47,110 nucleotides of DNA from a virus, in IMG/VR virus record IMGVR_UViG_3300030102_006012, positions 8,151-55,260 of that record; one strand, written 5' to 3'. Position numbers and translations under genes: made by a program. Numbering within the stretch: position 1 is the stretch's first letter; the number at the start of each line of letters is the position of its first letter. Below, piece after piece: positions 34,401 to 40,814 of this stretch. The notes under the pieces were generated by a model, which did not search any database, was not told the DNA's origin, and was given only the letters and a program-made list of their open reading frames with translations.

Positions 34401-36763
34401 CTGGTTGGAAAGTAATGTCAAACTTCTGGTGGCAAAGATACTTTAATACAGCTGTTGGAAATATTAACGGTGGTATTGATGTAAATAATATTATATTTAC
34501 AGACGGCAAATCAATTGGACAAACGTTTGGTATTAATAATCAAGGCGAGTTTGCAACAAACCAAACAGCAAAAAATAATATTAAGAAAGCACCATTGTTA
34601 AGAGGCTCAGATGTAAACGTAGATAATAATAATTCTGTATTAGATAAGGCTCAAAAAATTGATGATATGAATGCTAAAATGCAGCAATCATATTTTAATG
34701 AAGTTGATTTAGATGCTGACTTTAATAAAATTATTGAAGAAACAACTGGTGTTGCTAAAGAAAAAAGATATAGCGATGCTAAAGCAAAAGTAGCAGGAAG
34801 AAAGAAAGGAAGATTTGATATATTTATTCCGCCACAAGCAGAAGACTTTATGGGTCTTATGTATAAATTTATGGGTAAAGGAAAAATAGGAGAAGGACAA
34901 ATTGCTTGGGTAAAAGAAAATATTTTAGATCCATTTGCAAGAGGTATAAATAATTTATCTAACGCTAGAATAGCTATGTTAGATGATTTTAATGCTATGA
35001 AAAAACAAGTTGGTATAAAGAATAGAGACTTAACTGTTGAAATACCAGGAGAGCCATATACTAAAGAAGATGCTGTAAGAGTATATGCTTTTAATAAAGC
35101 TGGCCATACTATTCCAGGGTTATCAAAAACAGATGAAAAAACATTAGTTAATTACGTAAGAAAAGACCCTAAGCTAAAGAAATTTGCAGATGGTTTAATA
35201 GCCACATATAAAAATGATAGTTATCCAAAACCAGATGAAAGCTGGGTAGCTGGTACTATTGGTTTAGATATGGCAGAACATATTAATAACTTTAAAAGAA
35301 GTGATTATTTAAAACAATTTAATGAAAATATTGATAGAATATTTACTAAACAAAATTTAAATAAGCTAGAAGCTTTATACGGTAAAAAATATAGAAATGC
35401 TGTAGAAGATATAATCCGTAGAATGAAAAGTGGTGTTAACAGGAAGCCTGCTAAAGACAGCATGGTTCAAGGGTTTATTGATTGGATGACTGGCTCAATT
35501 GGTGTTACAATGTTCTTTAACTCAAGATCGTCATTACTACAAACAATATCTACTGCTAATTTTATAAATTATAGTGATAACAACATATTTAAAGCTGGTT
35601 TGGCTTTTGCAAATCAAAAACAATTTTGGAAAGATTTTATAAATTTATTTAATTCTAAATATTTAAGAGACAGAAGAGGTGGATTAAAATTAAATGTAAG
35701 TGAATCTGATATCGCTAGTATTGCAAAGAAAAGAGGTGCAAAAGGAGTTATTGCTAAAATATTACAAGTAGGATTTTTACCTACACAAATGGCAGATAGT
35801 TTTGCGATTTCGTTAGGTGGTGCGTCATTTTACAGAAACAGAATAAAAACATATGAAAAGCAAGGAATGACCACAGAACAAGCTGAAGCTCAAGCATTTT
35901 TAGATTTTAAAGAAACAGCTGAAGAATCTCAACAATCAAGTAGACCAGATAAAATTAGTAAAGAACAAGCAAGTGAATTAGGTAGACTTGTTTTAGCTTG
36001 GGCAAATACGCCTGCTCAGTATGCAAGAATGAAAAAGAAAGATATTCTTGATATGATAAATAGAAGAAGAATACCTGGTAAAACTTTATTACAAAGTGAT
36101 ATAATAAGAATGCAAAGAATTACTTACTATGCAGTTATACAAAATATTTTATTCAACGCATTACAAAAAGGTTTATTTGCATTAGCGTTTACAGACGAGG
36201 AAGAAGAGGAATATAAAAAACAATACTTTGATGTAGGTAACAGTATGGCTGACTCAATATTAAGAGGTATGGGAACCAAAGCAGCTTTCTTTTCAGTGGC
36301 AAAAAATGCAGTTATAAAATTAATACAAGAGTCTGGTAAAAAGAATCCTGACTATGAAAAAGTTGCTGATGAATTTGTTGCTTTATCTCCACCTATTGAT
36401 GCTAAGTTTACAAGACTACAAATGGCAGCTAGAAGTATGAAATGGGATATGGACGAAATGAAATCTGAAGGTTTGAGTTTAAAAAATCCAGCTTGGATGG
36501 CGGCTGCAAACACTACAGCTGCGCTTACAAATGTGCCCGTAGATAGAGTTTTAAGAAAATATGATCATGTTAGTACCGCGGTAACACAAGATTTAGACGC
36601 ATGGCAAAGGTTAGGGTTACTTGGTGGTTGGACAAAATATCAATTAGGTGTTGATGAAGATCCTAAACCAAGAGTTAATCCTGCAAATCATGGAAACAAA
36701 TATAAAAATTTAAGAACACCAAAATTGAGTGGTGGAAATTTAAGAACACCAAAACTAAGATAA
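28412..36763 (+). CDS. giant internal virion (ejection) protein with HExxH motif
   Basis: 2783 residues, the largest gene here. The first 60 residues contain two copies of an 'LYSK-S/D-F/Y-D-x-F-x-E-Q-Y' motif, known to me from N-termini of huge virion proteins in related phages. Residues about 630-670 are Gly/Ala-rich and hydrophobic (VVGAGAATGSAVPGVG), a possible membrane-entering segment. PHEVLHAVLD at 1018-1027 is a zincin-type metal-binding motif (His1019, Glu1020, His1023). The C-terminal third has a conserved-looking block (LVLAWANTPAQYARMKKKDILDMINRR, TYYAVIQNILFNALQ). It ends in a doubled NLRTPKL. It is probably injected with the DNA; a peptidase activity is inferred. Confidence 0.75.
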   Translation: MADPKILYNNLFSNKLYSKSYDDFLEQYDNEEGVQKLHNKLSQNSLYSKDFDAFKEQYKLGKQNDPVQETASVGSENLSSTDSKLDLGSSGSAPSRANILTGGAGKFTPQEQEDFKYFENIRTRKSNAITQSDFEEEKVQPELMKRFGKYGFVFEQAGIGDFIKVSTTDAENPITKTFKINKRDLFRGGNSFDELEEFVKANKKSAVGYASPKKLEEFDLKEFQRLKKSMIESGGDGKVQFKGSSGEMYDEDQTEELFADHWYASRGFNYKDIKNLKNKSKDNQERINFIEQLQFKTTRYQQPGSVPIPLSIKLLAPDIMKRSYQGTEEEIKKYPEYFDQNGFAKRDVLKSELEKFKKENKDYSNITTNPDFLKAEGDLNLFYADIKNKAGAEIEKEMPVIEQEQKKLQQEWEQKYDLKFNNENFELKVNEFNSQIDNATKEIEQIIGGDISKLEKYKPKSKEEESLLNSKIDALNTIVNNAKPLNDFSTKHSALYQRSKNLNDLNEISTMLLNFDDVQRTRGEYTDQYKNFLNNIKSGWSSGKINSTIMSELYGGVDMDNPDDAAKVAKLIATEKAYQQGILNSRVYEQYLNADSVAEQLKLLGQNPFEISTALFGNSMSQLIRSGSKIFFPVVGAGAATGSAVPGVGTVAGAGRGLQVWTGLAGFGMEYGNAYLDIMQENGIDITNAEAVEKALMNPEIQSQAREKGIKRGIPIAIANFMSAKAASMMVKPLATGGEQFTRALGSQLIVQPGFEFSGEMLAQRTAGEDLSFTEGFNEAIGGIGGTYHNVAFEMYKNSTKGFSVKLANNLTNLDNMVNGNYDGKQVIKFVDRLKKKKFISEKVGNKILANSQLLDEANAKLGDKANNKNRARLADLLHTRKMITDQNTKSNKLGDIDQEISKLSSTGEISESGVLTFNDYIKNYEGGIKNGLSFLKSLGVADDVSLVESDENGNFKFTDDISPELQEAVNNSNSPAFITPYTEGSKQLIFLNKKLIRDLGTEAQFESKLDVLSAAMPHEVLHAVLDRTFTDEEIINISKDLNNYLQEQSGKGISEGTVNDILSRLKNTYGEYKEDGTFVGKKQKDGSVYTEAQYAQEVFTSISDEINIGNIDWKRQDAGFWQNFADKINDYFKYKLKLSADEINKANIKTGQQAFDFLKNYNKTFAKSGRIKLGPITTPKAPVKEEEIKTRKAEFNIQLESDRLKGIAKLNAKIQENEDMGPGNAIMRQRIREEIESQIEKVNELETQNTANELREKLKNAKGINRENIQLALQEKFAAFEGEVETAGLNIETGKFRSSDVITDLGKQFKNDLDEGLLTNELLAQTFNSPSTNDSSKFSITEAIVEHNWPVISSALKFTPSGPYTMENVKDAVKEQLNGIFPAMQGFSARKIPVLKNYTGPEKVTTYLGSVFGRRKAEIFERAKKMGDQVLEESFSTETMTETEFKETTTTKETRVNPLEYKNVKNNVDAIKDAVKVNEKNYKGLTYKKLSDKFAGKVGSIMFDIPANKIDNPKANLTYAKRITDGIPESSEAGNIQRDLADANEVRKFVKSLAPENISGDISILDESGLKVEVSKEAKNLSIGLPRNVLNFFYDNTGKRRQNSFVHKLKPEFTGKILNETIEKVQSEFAGITEAGQLNNYDRKIGQNLKGYAKVKAANTVNKIATDKIENLDIKPDARQQARADAAAGKSNFLYSDVGLTSEILPQEKVDSILDREFILEAEAAVEGRTKIINKVLKHLGIKEAYDLQTKKGIDDFADALKEHVFPYFPKDAFFATKAIMRVSRRIAGDMDTYYQEKLEELKNDDSIVYGENYTYTNEEGKEVDIDNLSQSSYDTMIKTPEKIARNLIVGKKDGKSPIQKWNEKNMRIHRAMWERTNEAIKNDPTEGKEAARALAVYYSFVSNNKNHPHRLGAEFVGYSLNPEGVVNKNGILKLYEMEHAMPATGAYAYLFDSILTNRNFKADYNAIVDNYKLIALDAKENKKLAKAGVGTSMLPGWKVMSNFWWQRYFNTAVGNINGGIDVNNIIFTDGKSIGQTFGINNQGEFATNQTAKNNIKKAPLLRGSDVNVDNNNSVLDKAQKIDDMNAKMQQSYFNEVDLDADFNKIIEETTGVAKEKRYSDAKAKVAGRKKGRFDIFIPPQAEDFMGLMYKFMGKGKIGEGQIAWVKENILDPFARGINNLSNARIAMLDDFNAMKKQVGIKNRDLTVEIPGEPYTKEDAVRVYAFNKAGHTIPGLSKTDEKTLVNYVRKDPKLKKFADGLIATYKNDSYPKPDESWVAGTIGLDMAEHINNFKRSDYLKQFNENIDRIFTKQNLNKLEALYGKKYRNAVEDIIRRMKSGVNRKPAKDSMVQGFIDWMTGSIGVTMFFNSRSSLLQTISTANFINYSDNNIFKAGLAFANQKQFWKDFINLFNSKYLRDRRGGLKLNVSESDIASIAKKRGAKGVIAKILQVGFLPTQMADSFAISLGGASFYRNRIKTYEKQGMTTEQAEAQAFLDFKETAEESQQSSRPDKISKEQASELGRLVLAWANTPAQYARMKKKDILDMINRRRIPGKTLLQSDIIRMQRITYYAVIQNILFNALQKGLFALAFTDEEEEEYKKQYFDVGNSMADSILRGMGTKAAFFSVAKNAVIKLIQESGKKNPDYEKVADEFVALSPPIDAKFTRLQMAARSMKWDMDEMKSEGLSLKNPAWMAAANTTAALTNVPVDRVLRKYDHVSTAVTQDLDAWQRLGLLGGWTKYQLGVDEDPKPRVNPANHGNKYKNLRTPKLSGGNLRTPKLR

Positions 36764-36765
36764 TT

Positions 36766-36903
36766 ATGGCAAAAGACGCATGTTATAAAAAAGTAAAGGC
36801 AAGGTACAAAGTATTTCCTTCTGCATATGCTAGCGGGGCTATTGCAAAGTGCAGAAAAGTGGGTGCTGCTAACTGGGGTAATAAATCTAAAAAGAAAAAG
36901 TAA
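36766..36903 (+). CDS. 45-residue marine phage micro-protein (SAYASGA type)
   Basis: MAKDACYKKVKARYKVFPSA, then YASGAIAKCRKVGAANWGN and a Lys tail. This is clearly the small family that I know from cyanophages and many marine phages, recognised by C-x-x-K-V-K-x-R-Y-K-V-x-P-S-A-Y-A-S-G-A and G-A-A-N-W-G. No function is established. The two Cys and the high basic content suggest nucleic-acid or metal binding. The stop overlaps the next ATG (TAATG). Confidence 0.8.
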   Translation: MAKDACYKKVKARYKVFPSAYASGAIAKCRKVGAANWGNKSKKKK

Positions 36904-37034
36904 TGAAAGAAAAAAAATTCAAACCGCATAAAATGTATTGTAAAGACGGAAGCGTTAAAGATGCAAAAACATTTGCTGATCATTTAAAATTTAAAAAGAA
37001 AGGTTGTGGTCACACGCCTATGAAGAAAAAATAA
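36903..37034 (+). CDS. 43-residue basic micro-protein
   Basis: MKEKKFKPHKMYCKDGSVKD..., then FADHLKFKKKGCGHTPMKKK. The pattern Y-C-K-D-G, a short helix, and G-C-G-H-T near the end could hold one metal ion (two Cys, one or two His). I do not know the function. Both ends overlap neighbours as TAATG, so three small genes in a row are coupled. Confidence 0.65.
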   Translation: MKEKKFKPHKMYCKDGSVKDAKTFADHLKFKKKGCGHTPMKKK

Positions 37035-37312
37035 TGGCAGTAAGAAAAACAGCAAAAGGCGCAGCTCTTAAACGATGGTTCAAAGAAAAATGGGTTGATG
37101 TACGAACTGGCAAACCTTGCGGTAGACGTAAAGGTGAAGGTCGAGGTGTGCCTTATTGCAGACCAAGTAAAAGAGTATCAAGCAAGACTCCTAAAACTTC
37201 CAGCGAAATGTCGTCGTCTGAAAAAGCAAAAAAAATAAGAGAAAAAAAATCTTTAGGGCAACCAGCAGGTAAGCCAAGAAGAGTTAAAAATGTTAAAAGA
37301 AGAAAAAAATAA
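37034..37312 (+). CDS. DUF5872-like small basic protein
   Basis: 92 residues, starting MAVRKTAKGAALKRWFKEKW. This start was preferred to a longer upstream ATG that would overlap the previous gene. The core WFKEKWVDVRTGKPCGRRKGEGRGVPYCRPSKRV matches a domain seen in many marine phages and some algae (DUF5872, from memory): WFKEKWVDV, P-C-G-R, Y-C-R-P-S. The paired Cys in 'PCGR...YCRP' may bind a metal. The C-terminus is a Lys/Arg tail. The role is unknown. Confidence 0.75.
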   Translation: MAVRKTAKGAALKRWFKEKWVDVRTGKPCGRRKGEGRGVPYCRPSKRVSSKTPKTSSEMSSSEKAKKIREKKSLGQPAGKPRRVKNVKRRKK

Positions 37313-37344
37313 GTAATTACATATAGTATACAAACTTAATCGTT

Positions 37345-37626
37345 ATGGCAAAAAAATTATCAGAAGAAACGGAAGTAAAACTTGACTTGAAAACGATCGG
37401 AATGATCATAGGCGGAGCTATTGCTTTAGCCGCAACTTATTTCACTTTAACAGCTGAGATAGAGCTTGCAAAAGAGTTACCAAAACCAGATATATCAAGA
37501 ACTGAGTTCGATTTGAAAGACGAATTAATTCGTTCGACAATAATTGATATTGACGAAAAGGTAGACAAGAATGCAGAAAAGCTTGAGGATATAGACGAAA
37601 AGCTTTATCAGCTAATAAAAGAATAA
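37345..37626 (+). CDS. single-membrane-helix protein with C-terminal coiled coil (paralog A)
   Basis: 93 residues. Layout: a short cytosolic N-terminus (SEETEVKLDLKTI), one membrane helix at about 17-38 (GMIIGGAIALAATYFTLTAEI), then a charged helix to the end. The gene three positions to the right has the same layout and shares the step F-T-L-T-A-E-I at the end of the membrane helix, so they are probably paralogs. The N-in helix plus periplasmic coiled coil is the form of an inner-membrane spanin or a holin accessory, which fits the endolysin nearby, but no direct proof is visible. Confidence 0.65.
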   Translation: MAKKLSEETEVKLDLKTIGMIIGGAIALAATYFTLTAEIELAKELPKPDISRTEFDLKDELIRSTIIDIDEKVDKNAEKLEDIDEKLYQLIKE

Positions 37627-37628
37627 CT

Positions 37629-37976
37629 ATGAAAAACTTAATCACTTTAATCTTATTATTATTTACATCAATTTCATTTTCGCAAGAAATGACAGTATTA
37701 TATATGAATTCACATTGGAATTCAAGAAATGATTGGAAAGATGTAGATAACTTAAAAAGAGCAAAAATTTTGAAAGTTGATTTTGACTCTCAAAAACCAA
37801 GTATTAAGCAGGCAATAAGATCAGTACCTGCTGTAATAGTATTAAAAGACGGTAGACCAGTTGCAACATGGCAAGCTGATTTATCTATGCAACTAAAAGT
37901 ACGCTGGGAAGATGTTCAAGATGTTATAGACGGTAAAAGCGTTCCTACATTAAGAAGAAGATCATCAACAAATTAA
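37629..37976 (+). CDS. secreted thioredoxin-like protein without CxxC
   Basis: 115 residues. The first 18 form a signal peptide (MKNLITLILLLFTSISFS, cut before QE). The mature part resembles half of a thioredoxin fold: KILKVDFDSQKPSIKQAIRSVPAVIVLKDGRPVATW, with the cis-Pro loop (S-V-P) and the K-D-G hairpin. The usual WCxxC active site is replaced by HWNSRNDW, so it cannot exchange disulfides. I recall similar exported proteins in Bacteroidota phages beside lysis genes. A binding or anti-competition role in the periplasm is possible but unproven. Confidence 0.65.
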   Translation: MKNLITLILLLFTSISFSQEMTVLYMNSHWNSRNDWKDVDNLKRAKILKVDFDSQKPSIKQAIRSVPAVIVLKDGRPVATWQADLSMQLKVRWEDVQDVIDGKSVPTLRRRSSTN

Positions 37977-37977
37977 T

Positions 37978-38292
37978 ATGGCAGAATTATCAGAAAAATC
38001 AAAAGTATCGCTAGATATTAAAGCAGTAATAGGTGCAGTTATTGGTATTGTATCAATTGCTGGTGTTTGGTTTACATTAACAGCTGAAATAGCACAGTTA
38101 CAATTAGATGTAATTAGAATGCAAGATGCTGTAGCCCTTAATGAAGAATTTAGAATTAAATGGCCGCGCGGAGAAATGGGAGCATTACCAGACGACGCAA
38201 AACAGGATTTAAGAATACAATATTTACAAGACGACGTAGAACAATTAAAATATGTTGTTAAAGCTCTTGAAATAGATAATGCAAAAAAATAA
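37978..38292 (+). CDS. single-membrane-helix protein with C-terminal coiled coil (paralog B)
   Basis: 104 residues. The N-terminus (SEKSKVSLDIKAV) and one membrane helix at about 13-36 (IGAVIGIVSIAGVWFTLTAEI) mirror the gene two places upstream. The remainder is a helix with heptad spacing (IAQLQLDVIRMQDAV, then LQDDVEQLKYVVKALEI). Adjacent to the endolysin, it is a candidate inner-membrane spanin or signal-arrest partner. The sequence likeness to paralog A is limited to the first 40 residues. Confidence 0.65.
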   Translation: MAELSEKSKVSLDIKAVIGAVIGIVSIAGVWFTLTAEIAQLQLDVIRMQDAVALNEEFRIKWPRGEMGALPDDAKQDLRIQYLQDDVEQLKYVVKALEIDNAKK

Positions 38293-38298
38293 AATTAA

Positions 38299-38763
38299 AT
38301 GAAAAACATAAGCGAACATATCTCATATAAGGAGGGAGTGTATAGCATTACTGCTTTGAGGCTAGGTTTAAATAACGACCCTACAAAGGCTCATTTAACG
38401 AATATGGAGTTACTTGCGGAAAAAATATTTGAGCCCCTTAGAAAGCACGTAAACGGCCCTATAAAGATCAATTCATTCTATCGCGGACCTGAATTAAATA
38501 AAGCGATCGGCGGAAGTGCCAATTCGCAACATTGTAAAGGCCAAGCAATTGATATTGACGATGTATACGGTTACATGAGTAACGCTGAAATGTACGAATA
38601 CATAAAGAAAAATTTATCGTTCGACCAAATGATATGGGAATTCGGAAATTCTGATAACCCAGATTGGGTTCACGTAAGTTATGTAAACGAAGAAGCTAAT
38701 AGGAATAGATGTTTATTAGCATATAAAGACGAAAATAATAAAACAAAATATAAAACAATATAG
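38299..38763 (+). CDS. endolysin, M15-type peptidase
   Basis: 154 residues. Zinc-peptidase signature: S-x-H-x-x-G-x-A-x-D at 76-85 (His78, Asp85), catalytic Glu near 114 (MIWEFG), and W-V-H at 123-125 (His125). IKINSFYRGPELNKAIGG upstream is typical of the Peptidase M15 family that cuts peptidoglycan cross-links or stem peptides. It has no signal peptide and therefore needs a holin. Membrane-helix genes flank it to the left, while the recognised holin is near the other end of the window. Start follows the previous stop by six bases. Confidence 0.88.
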   Translation: MKNISEHISYKEGVYSITALRLGLNNDPTKAHLTNMELLAEKIFEPLRKHVNGPIKINSFYRGPELNKAIGGSANSQHCKGQAIDIDDVYGYMSNAEMYEYIKKNLSFDQMIWEFGNSDNPDWVHVSYVNEEANRNRCLLAYKDENNKTKYKTI

Positions 38764-38765
38764 AT

Positions 38766-40325
38766 ATGCCACGAATTCATACAGTCGCAGCAGACGGTGT
38801 AATAACCGCAGGTGACAAACTAATCGGATCAGACGGTGGACAAGATAAAAACTTTGTTACTAGAAACTACACTGTAGGTGGCGTAAAAGATTTTATACTT
38901 GGTGGCACTCATGCTGGTTCCTTTACTACATTAACAACAACAGGAAATGCAACGATCGGCGGTAATGTTACTATCGCAGGTAATATTACAGTTGGTGATT
39001 CAAACACAGATACGATATCATTTGCAGCAGATGTTATTTCTCATATAATACCAGATGCAACAAATACATATACATTAGGTACCGCTGCAAAAGAATGGAA
39101 AGATTTACATTTATCAAACTCAGCTAGAATTGCTGATATATATTTAGATGGGTCTACTAATCAAATATCAGGTGTTACAGATATATATGCACAAAAAATA
39201 TTTGATAGTAACGATAGTACTTATTTCTTAGACCCTTCAGCTAGTATATCATTAAAAGTAAAAGGTAGTATACAATTAGGTGATGTAGATGCAGAAACAA
39301 ATGCAGAAATAACTTCATATGGTGATTTAATATTAAAAGCTGATGTTGATAATGACGGTGCATATGATAGAGGTGTAGAAATATTTAGAACACGTGGCGG
39401 TAACGATGGTGGTACAGTAATTGAATTCAATAGAAACCAATATGCTCTTGATAACTCGTCATTACCTGTTAGTATATTTAATCAAATTGCTGTTGGAAAA
39501 GTTGTTCATGGATTAGGTGGTGGAAGTAATTATCAAAATATATCTAGCGCTACAATTTCATCAATTGTTGGTTGGATGGATGCTGGTAGTAATGTTTTAG
39601 GCACTGTTTTAGATGAGCCGCCTGTTGGCGCAACTAAGCTTAGAGTGCAAATGAATACGTCAATATCGTATTCTAATAGCGCTTATCTTACAATTTTAGA
39701 TTCAAGTGCAACATTTAATGAAGATCTTACTCGTAATATTAAGTTCTTTTCAGGAACTACAGAGCTTGCAAGCTTTAATAAAGATGGTAAATTTACTGTT
39801 AAAGAAATAGATGCTGGTTCAAACGCTATAACAACTACTGGCAATTTAAACGTTGGAAGTGTAGTTGCAACGGGAACTATAGTTGCTAATAATACAGATA
39901 CTATAAACGGTATCAATATAAACAATAGTAATCAAGAAATGTCTGGCATTGGTGATATTTATGCTTATAAATTTTATGATAGTCAAGATAGTAATTACTA
40001 TATAGATCCTGGTCATAGTGGTATATCTATAAATGTTGCTGGACAAATAGTAGGTGCTGGCAATGCTAATATTGGTGGTATTGCTATAAATGCTTCTAAC
40101 AAAGAGGTATCTGGTGTTGGCGAACTTTATGCTTATAAATTTATTGATTCACAAACTGGTAGTCATTATGTAGACCCGGGTCATTCAACATTATCTGCGG
40201 TTTTTGCAGGTAGAATAAGAATGGTTGTTCCTACGTATGCCGATGACACTGCTGCTGGTAATGGTGGATTAGTGACTGGAGATGTTTATAAAACCTCTGG
40301 CGGAGATTTAAAAATTAAACTATAA
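38766..40325 (+). CDS. tail fibre / receptor-binding-like protein
   Basis: 519 residues. The N-terminus (AGDKLIGSD, then FVTRNYTV) resembles that of the short fibre gene near the left end. The next part is a typical fibre repeat region (GNATIGGNVTIAGNITVGD, LGTAAKEWKDLHLSNS). Three copies of a 20-residue motif (x-x-Y-A-[Y/Q]-K-[F/I]-x-D-S-x-x-x-x-[Y/H]-[Y/F]-[I/V/L]-D-P) are spread through it. The C-terminus is beta-rich with no S74 domain. It probably binds host surface glycans or protein, inferred from architecture. It overlaps nothing and directly follows the endolysin. Confidence 0.72.
   Translation: MPRIHTVAADGVITAGDKLIGSDGGQDKNFVTRNYTVGGVKDFILGGTHAGSFTTLTTTGNATIGGNVTIAGNITVGDSNTDTISFAADVISHIIPDATNTYTLGTAAKEWKDLHLSNSARIADIYLDGSTNQISGVTDIYAQKIFDSNDSTYFLDPSASISLKVKGSIQLGDVDAETNAEITSYGDLILKADVDNDGAYDRGVEIFRTRGGNDGGTVIEFNRNQYALDNSSLPVSIFNQIAVGKVVHGLGGGSNYQNISSATISSIVGWMDAGSNVLGTVLDEPPVGATKLRVQMNTSISYSNSAYLTILDSSATFNEDLTRNIKFFSGTTELASFNKDGKFTVKEIDAGSNAITTTGNLNVGSVVATGTIVANNTDTINGININNSNQEMSGIGDIYAYKFYDSQDSNYYIDPGHSGISINVAGQIVGAGNANIGGIAINASNKEVSGVGELYAYKFIDSQTGSHYVDPGHSTLSAVFAGRIRMVVPTYADDTAAGNGGLVTGDVYKTSGGDLKIKL
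39180..39237 (+). repeat. fibre motif copy 1 (DIYAQKIFDS...FLDP)
   Basis: First of three copies, residues 139-157 of the fibre protein. It precedes a beta segment (ISLKVKGSIQLGD). Confidence 0.7.
39954..40013 (+). repeat. fibre motif copy 2 (DIYAYKFYDS...IDPG)
   Basis: Second copy, residues 397-416. It is followed by HSGISINVAGQIVGAGN, close to the sequence after copy 3. Confidence 0.75.
40122..40181 (+). repeat. fibre motif copy 3 (ELYAYKFIDS...VDPG)
   Basis: Third copy, residues 453-472. HSTLSAVFAGRIRM follows. Copies 2 and 3 are 168 bases apart and are more alike than either is to copy 1. Confidence 0.75.
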
Positions 40326-40326
40326 T

Positions 40327-40692
40327 ATGAAACTATGGAAAATTGCCCTTTTTGTACTAACTGTATTTGTAGCTAGTTGCTCAATACAAAAGAAACCCAA
40401 AATAGAAATTACACATGTATTAGCCGTCACACACGAAGGTGATACGTTAAAAATACCTATTGATTTAATAAGACCTATTAATTATAGAATTATAAATTAT
40501 AGCACACCGTGGAATTACGGATATAATAATTGGTATCATGGTGGTAGAACATACCATTATGATTATAGTCATGGGTCATCAAGCAGAGGAAGTAATAATA
40601 GTAATGATAAAGGTTCAGATAAAATTGTACCTAGAGAAGATCCCGGAGATGGAAGACCATCCGGTGAAGTTTTATTAAAAGGAAAAAAATAA
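40327..40692 (+). CDS. phage lipoprotein
   Basis: 121 residues. Lipoprotein signal peptide MKLWKIALFVLTVFVAS followed by Cys18 (lipobox V-A-S-C). The mature part starts basic (SIQKKPKIE), so it lacks the acidic signal that Bacteroidota use to export lipoproteins to the cell surface. A Tyr/His/Asn-rich middle (WNYGYNNWYHGGRTYHYDYSHG) and a Ser/Asn linker follow. It could be an outer-membrane spanin partner or a superinfection-exclusion factor. No motif decides between them. Its TAA overlaps the next ATG. Confidence 0.7.
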   Translation: MKLWKIALFVLTVFVASCSIQKKPKIEITHVLAVTHEGDTLKIPIDLIRPINYRIINYSTPWNYGYNNWYHGGRTYHYDYSHGSSSRGSNNSNDKGSDKIVPREDPGDGRPSGEVLLKGKK

Positions 40693-40814
40693 TGAAGTTT
40701 TTTGATTTAAATAATAACGGAAAGTATGATTGGTGGGAATATATCCTGCCAATTTTATTATTATTATGTATTGAAATTATTGCTGAGATCGTGGCAAAAT
40801 TTTTGATATCTTAG
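40692..40814 (+). CDS. 40-residue membrane micro-protein with EF-hand-like loop
   Basis: MKFFDLNNNGKYDWWEY is followed by a single membrane helix (ILPILLLLCIEIIAEIVAKFL). Residues 5-16 (D-L-N-N-N-G-K-Y-D-W-W-E) fit the 12-position EF-hand calcium loop: Asp1, Asn3, Asn5, Gly6, Asp9, Glu12. It is joined to the lipoprotein gene by a TAATG overlap, and its 3' end overlaps that of the gene on the other strand. A calcium-sensing or calcium-stabilised membrane role is a guess; the two genes may form an envelope complex. Confidence 0.65.
   Translation: MKFFDLNNNGKYDWWEYILPILLLLCIEIIAEIVAKFLIS

Noticed and set aside
28412-36763. N4-type virion RNA polymerase in the giant protein
   Set aside because: Size and position fit, but I cannot find polymerase motifs (no clear DxxGR, catalytic Lys/Tyr helix or second Asp motif).
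37629-37976. Active thioredoxin or disulfide isomerase
   Set aside because: Only the fold pattern and cis-Pro loop are present. Both active-site Cys are missing.
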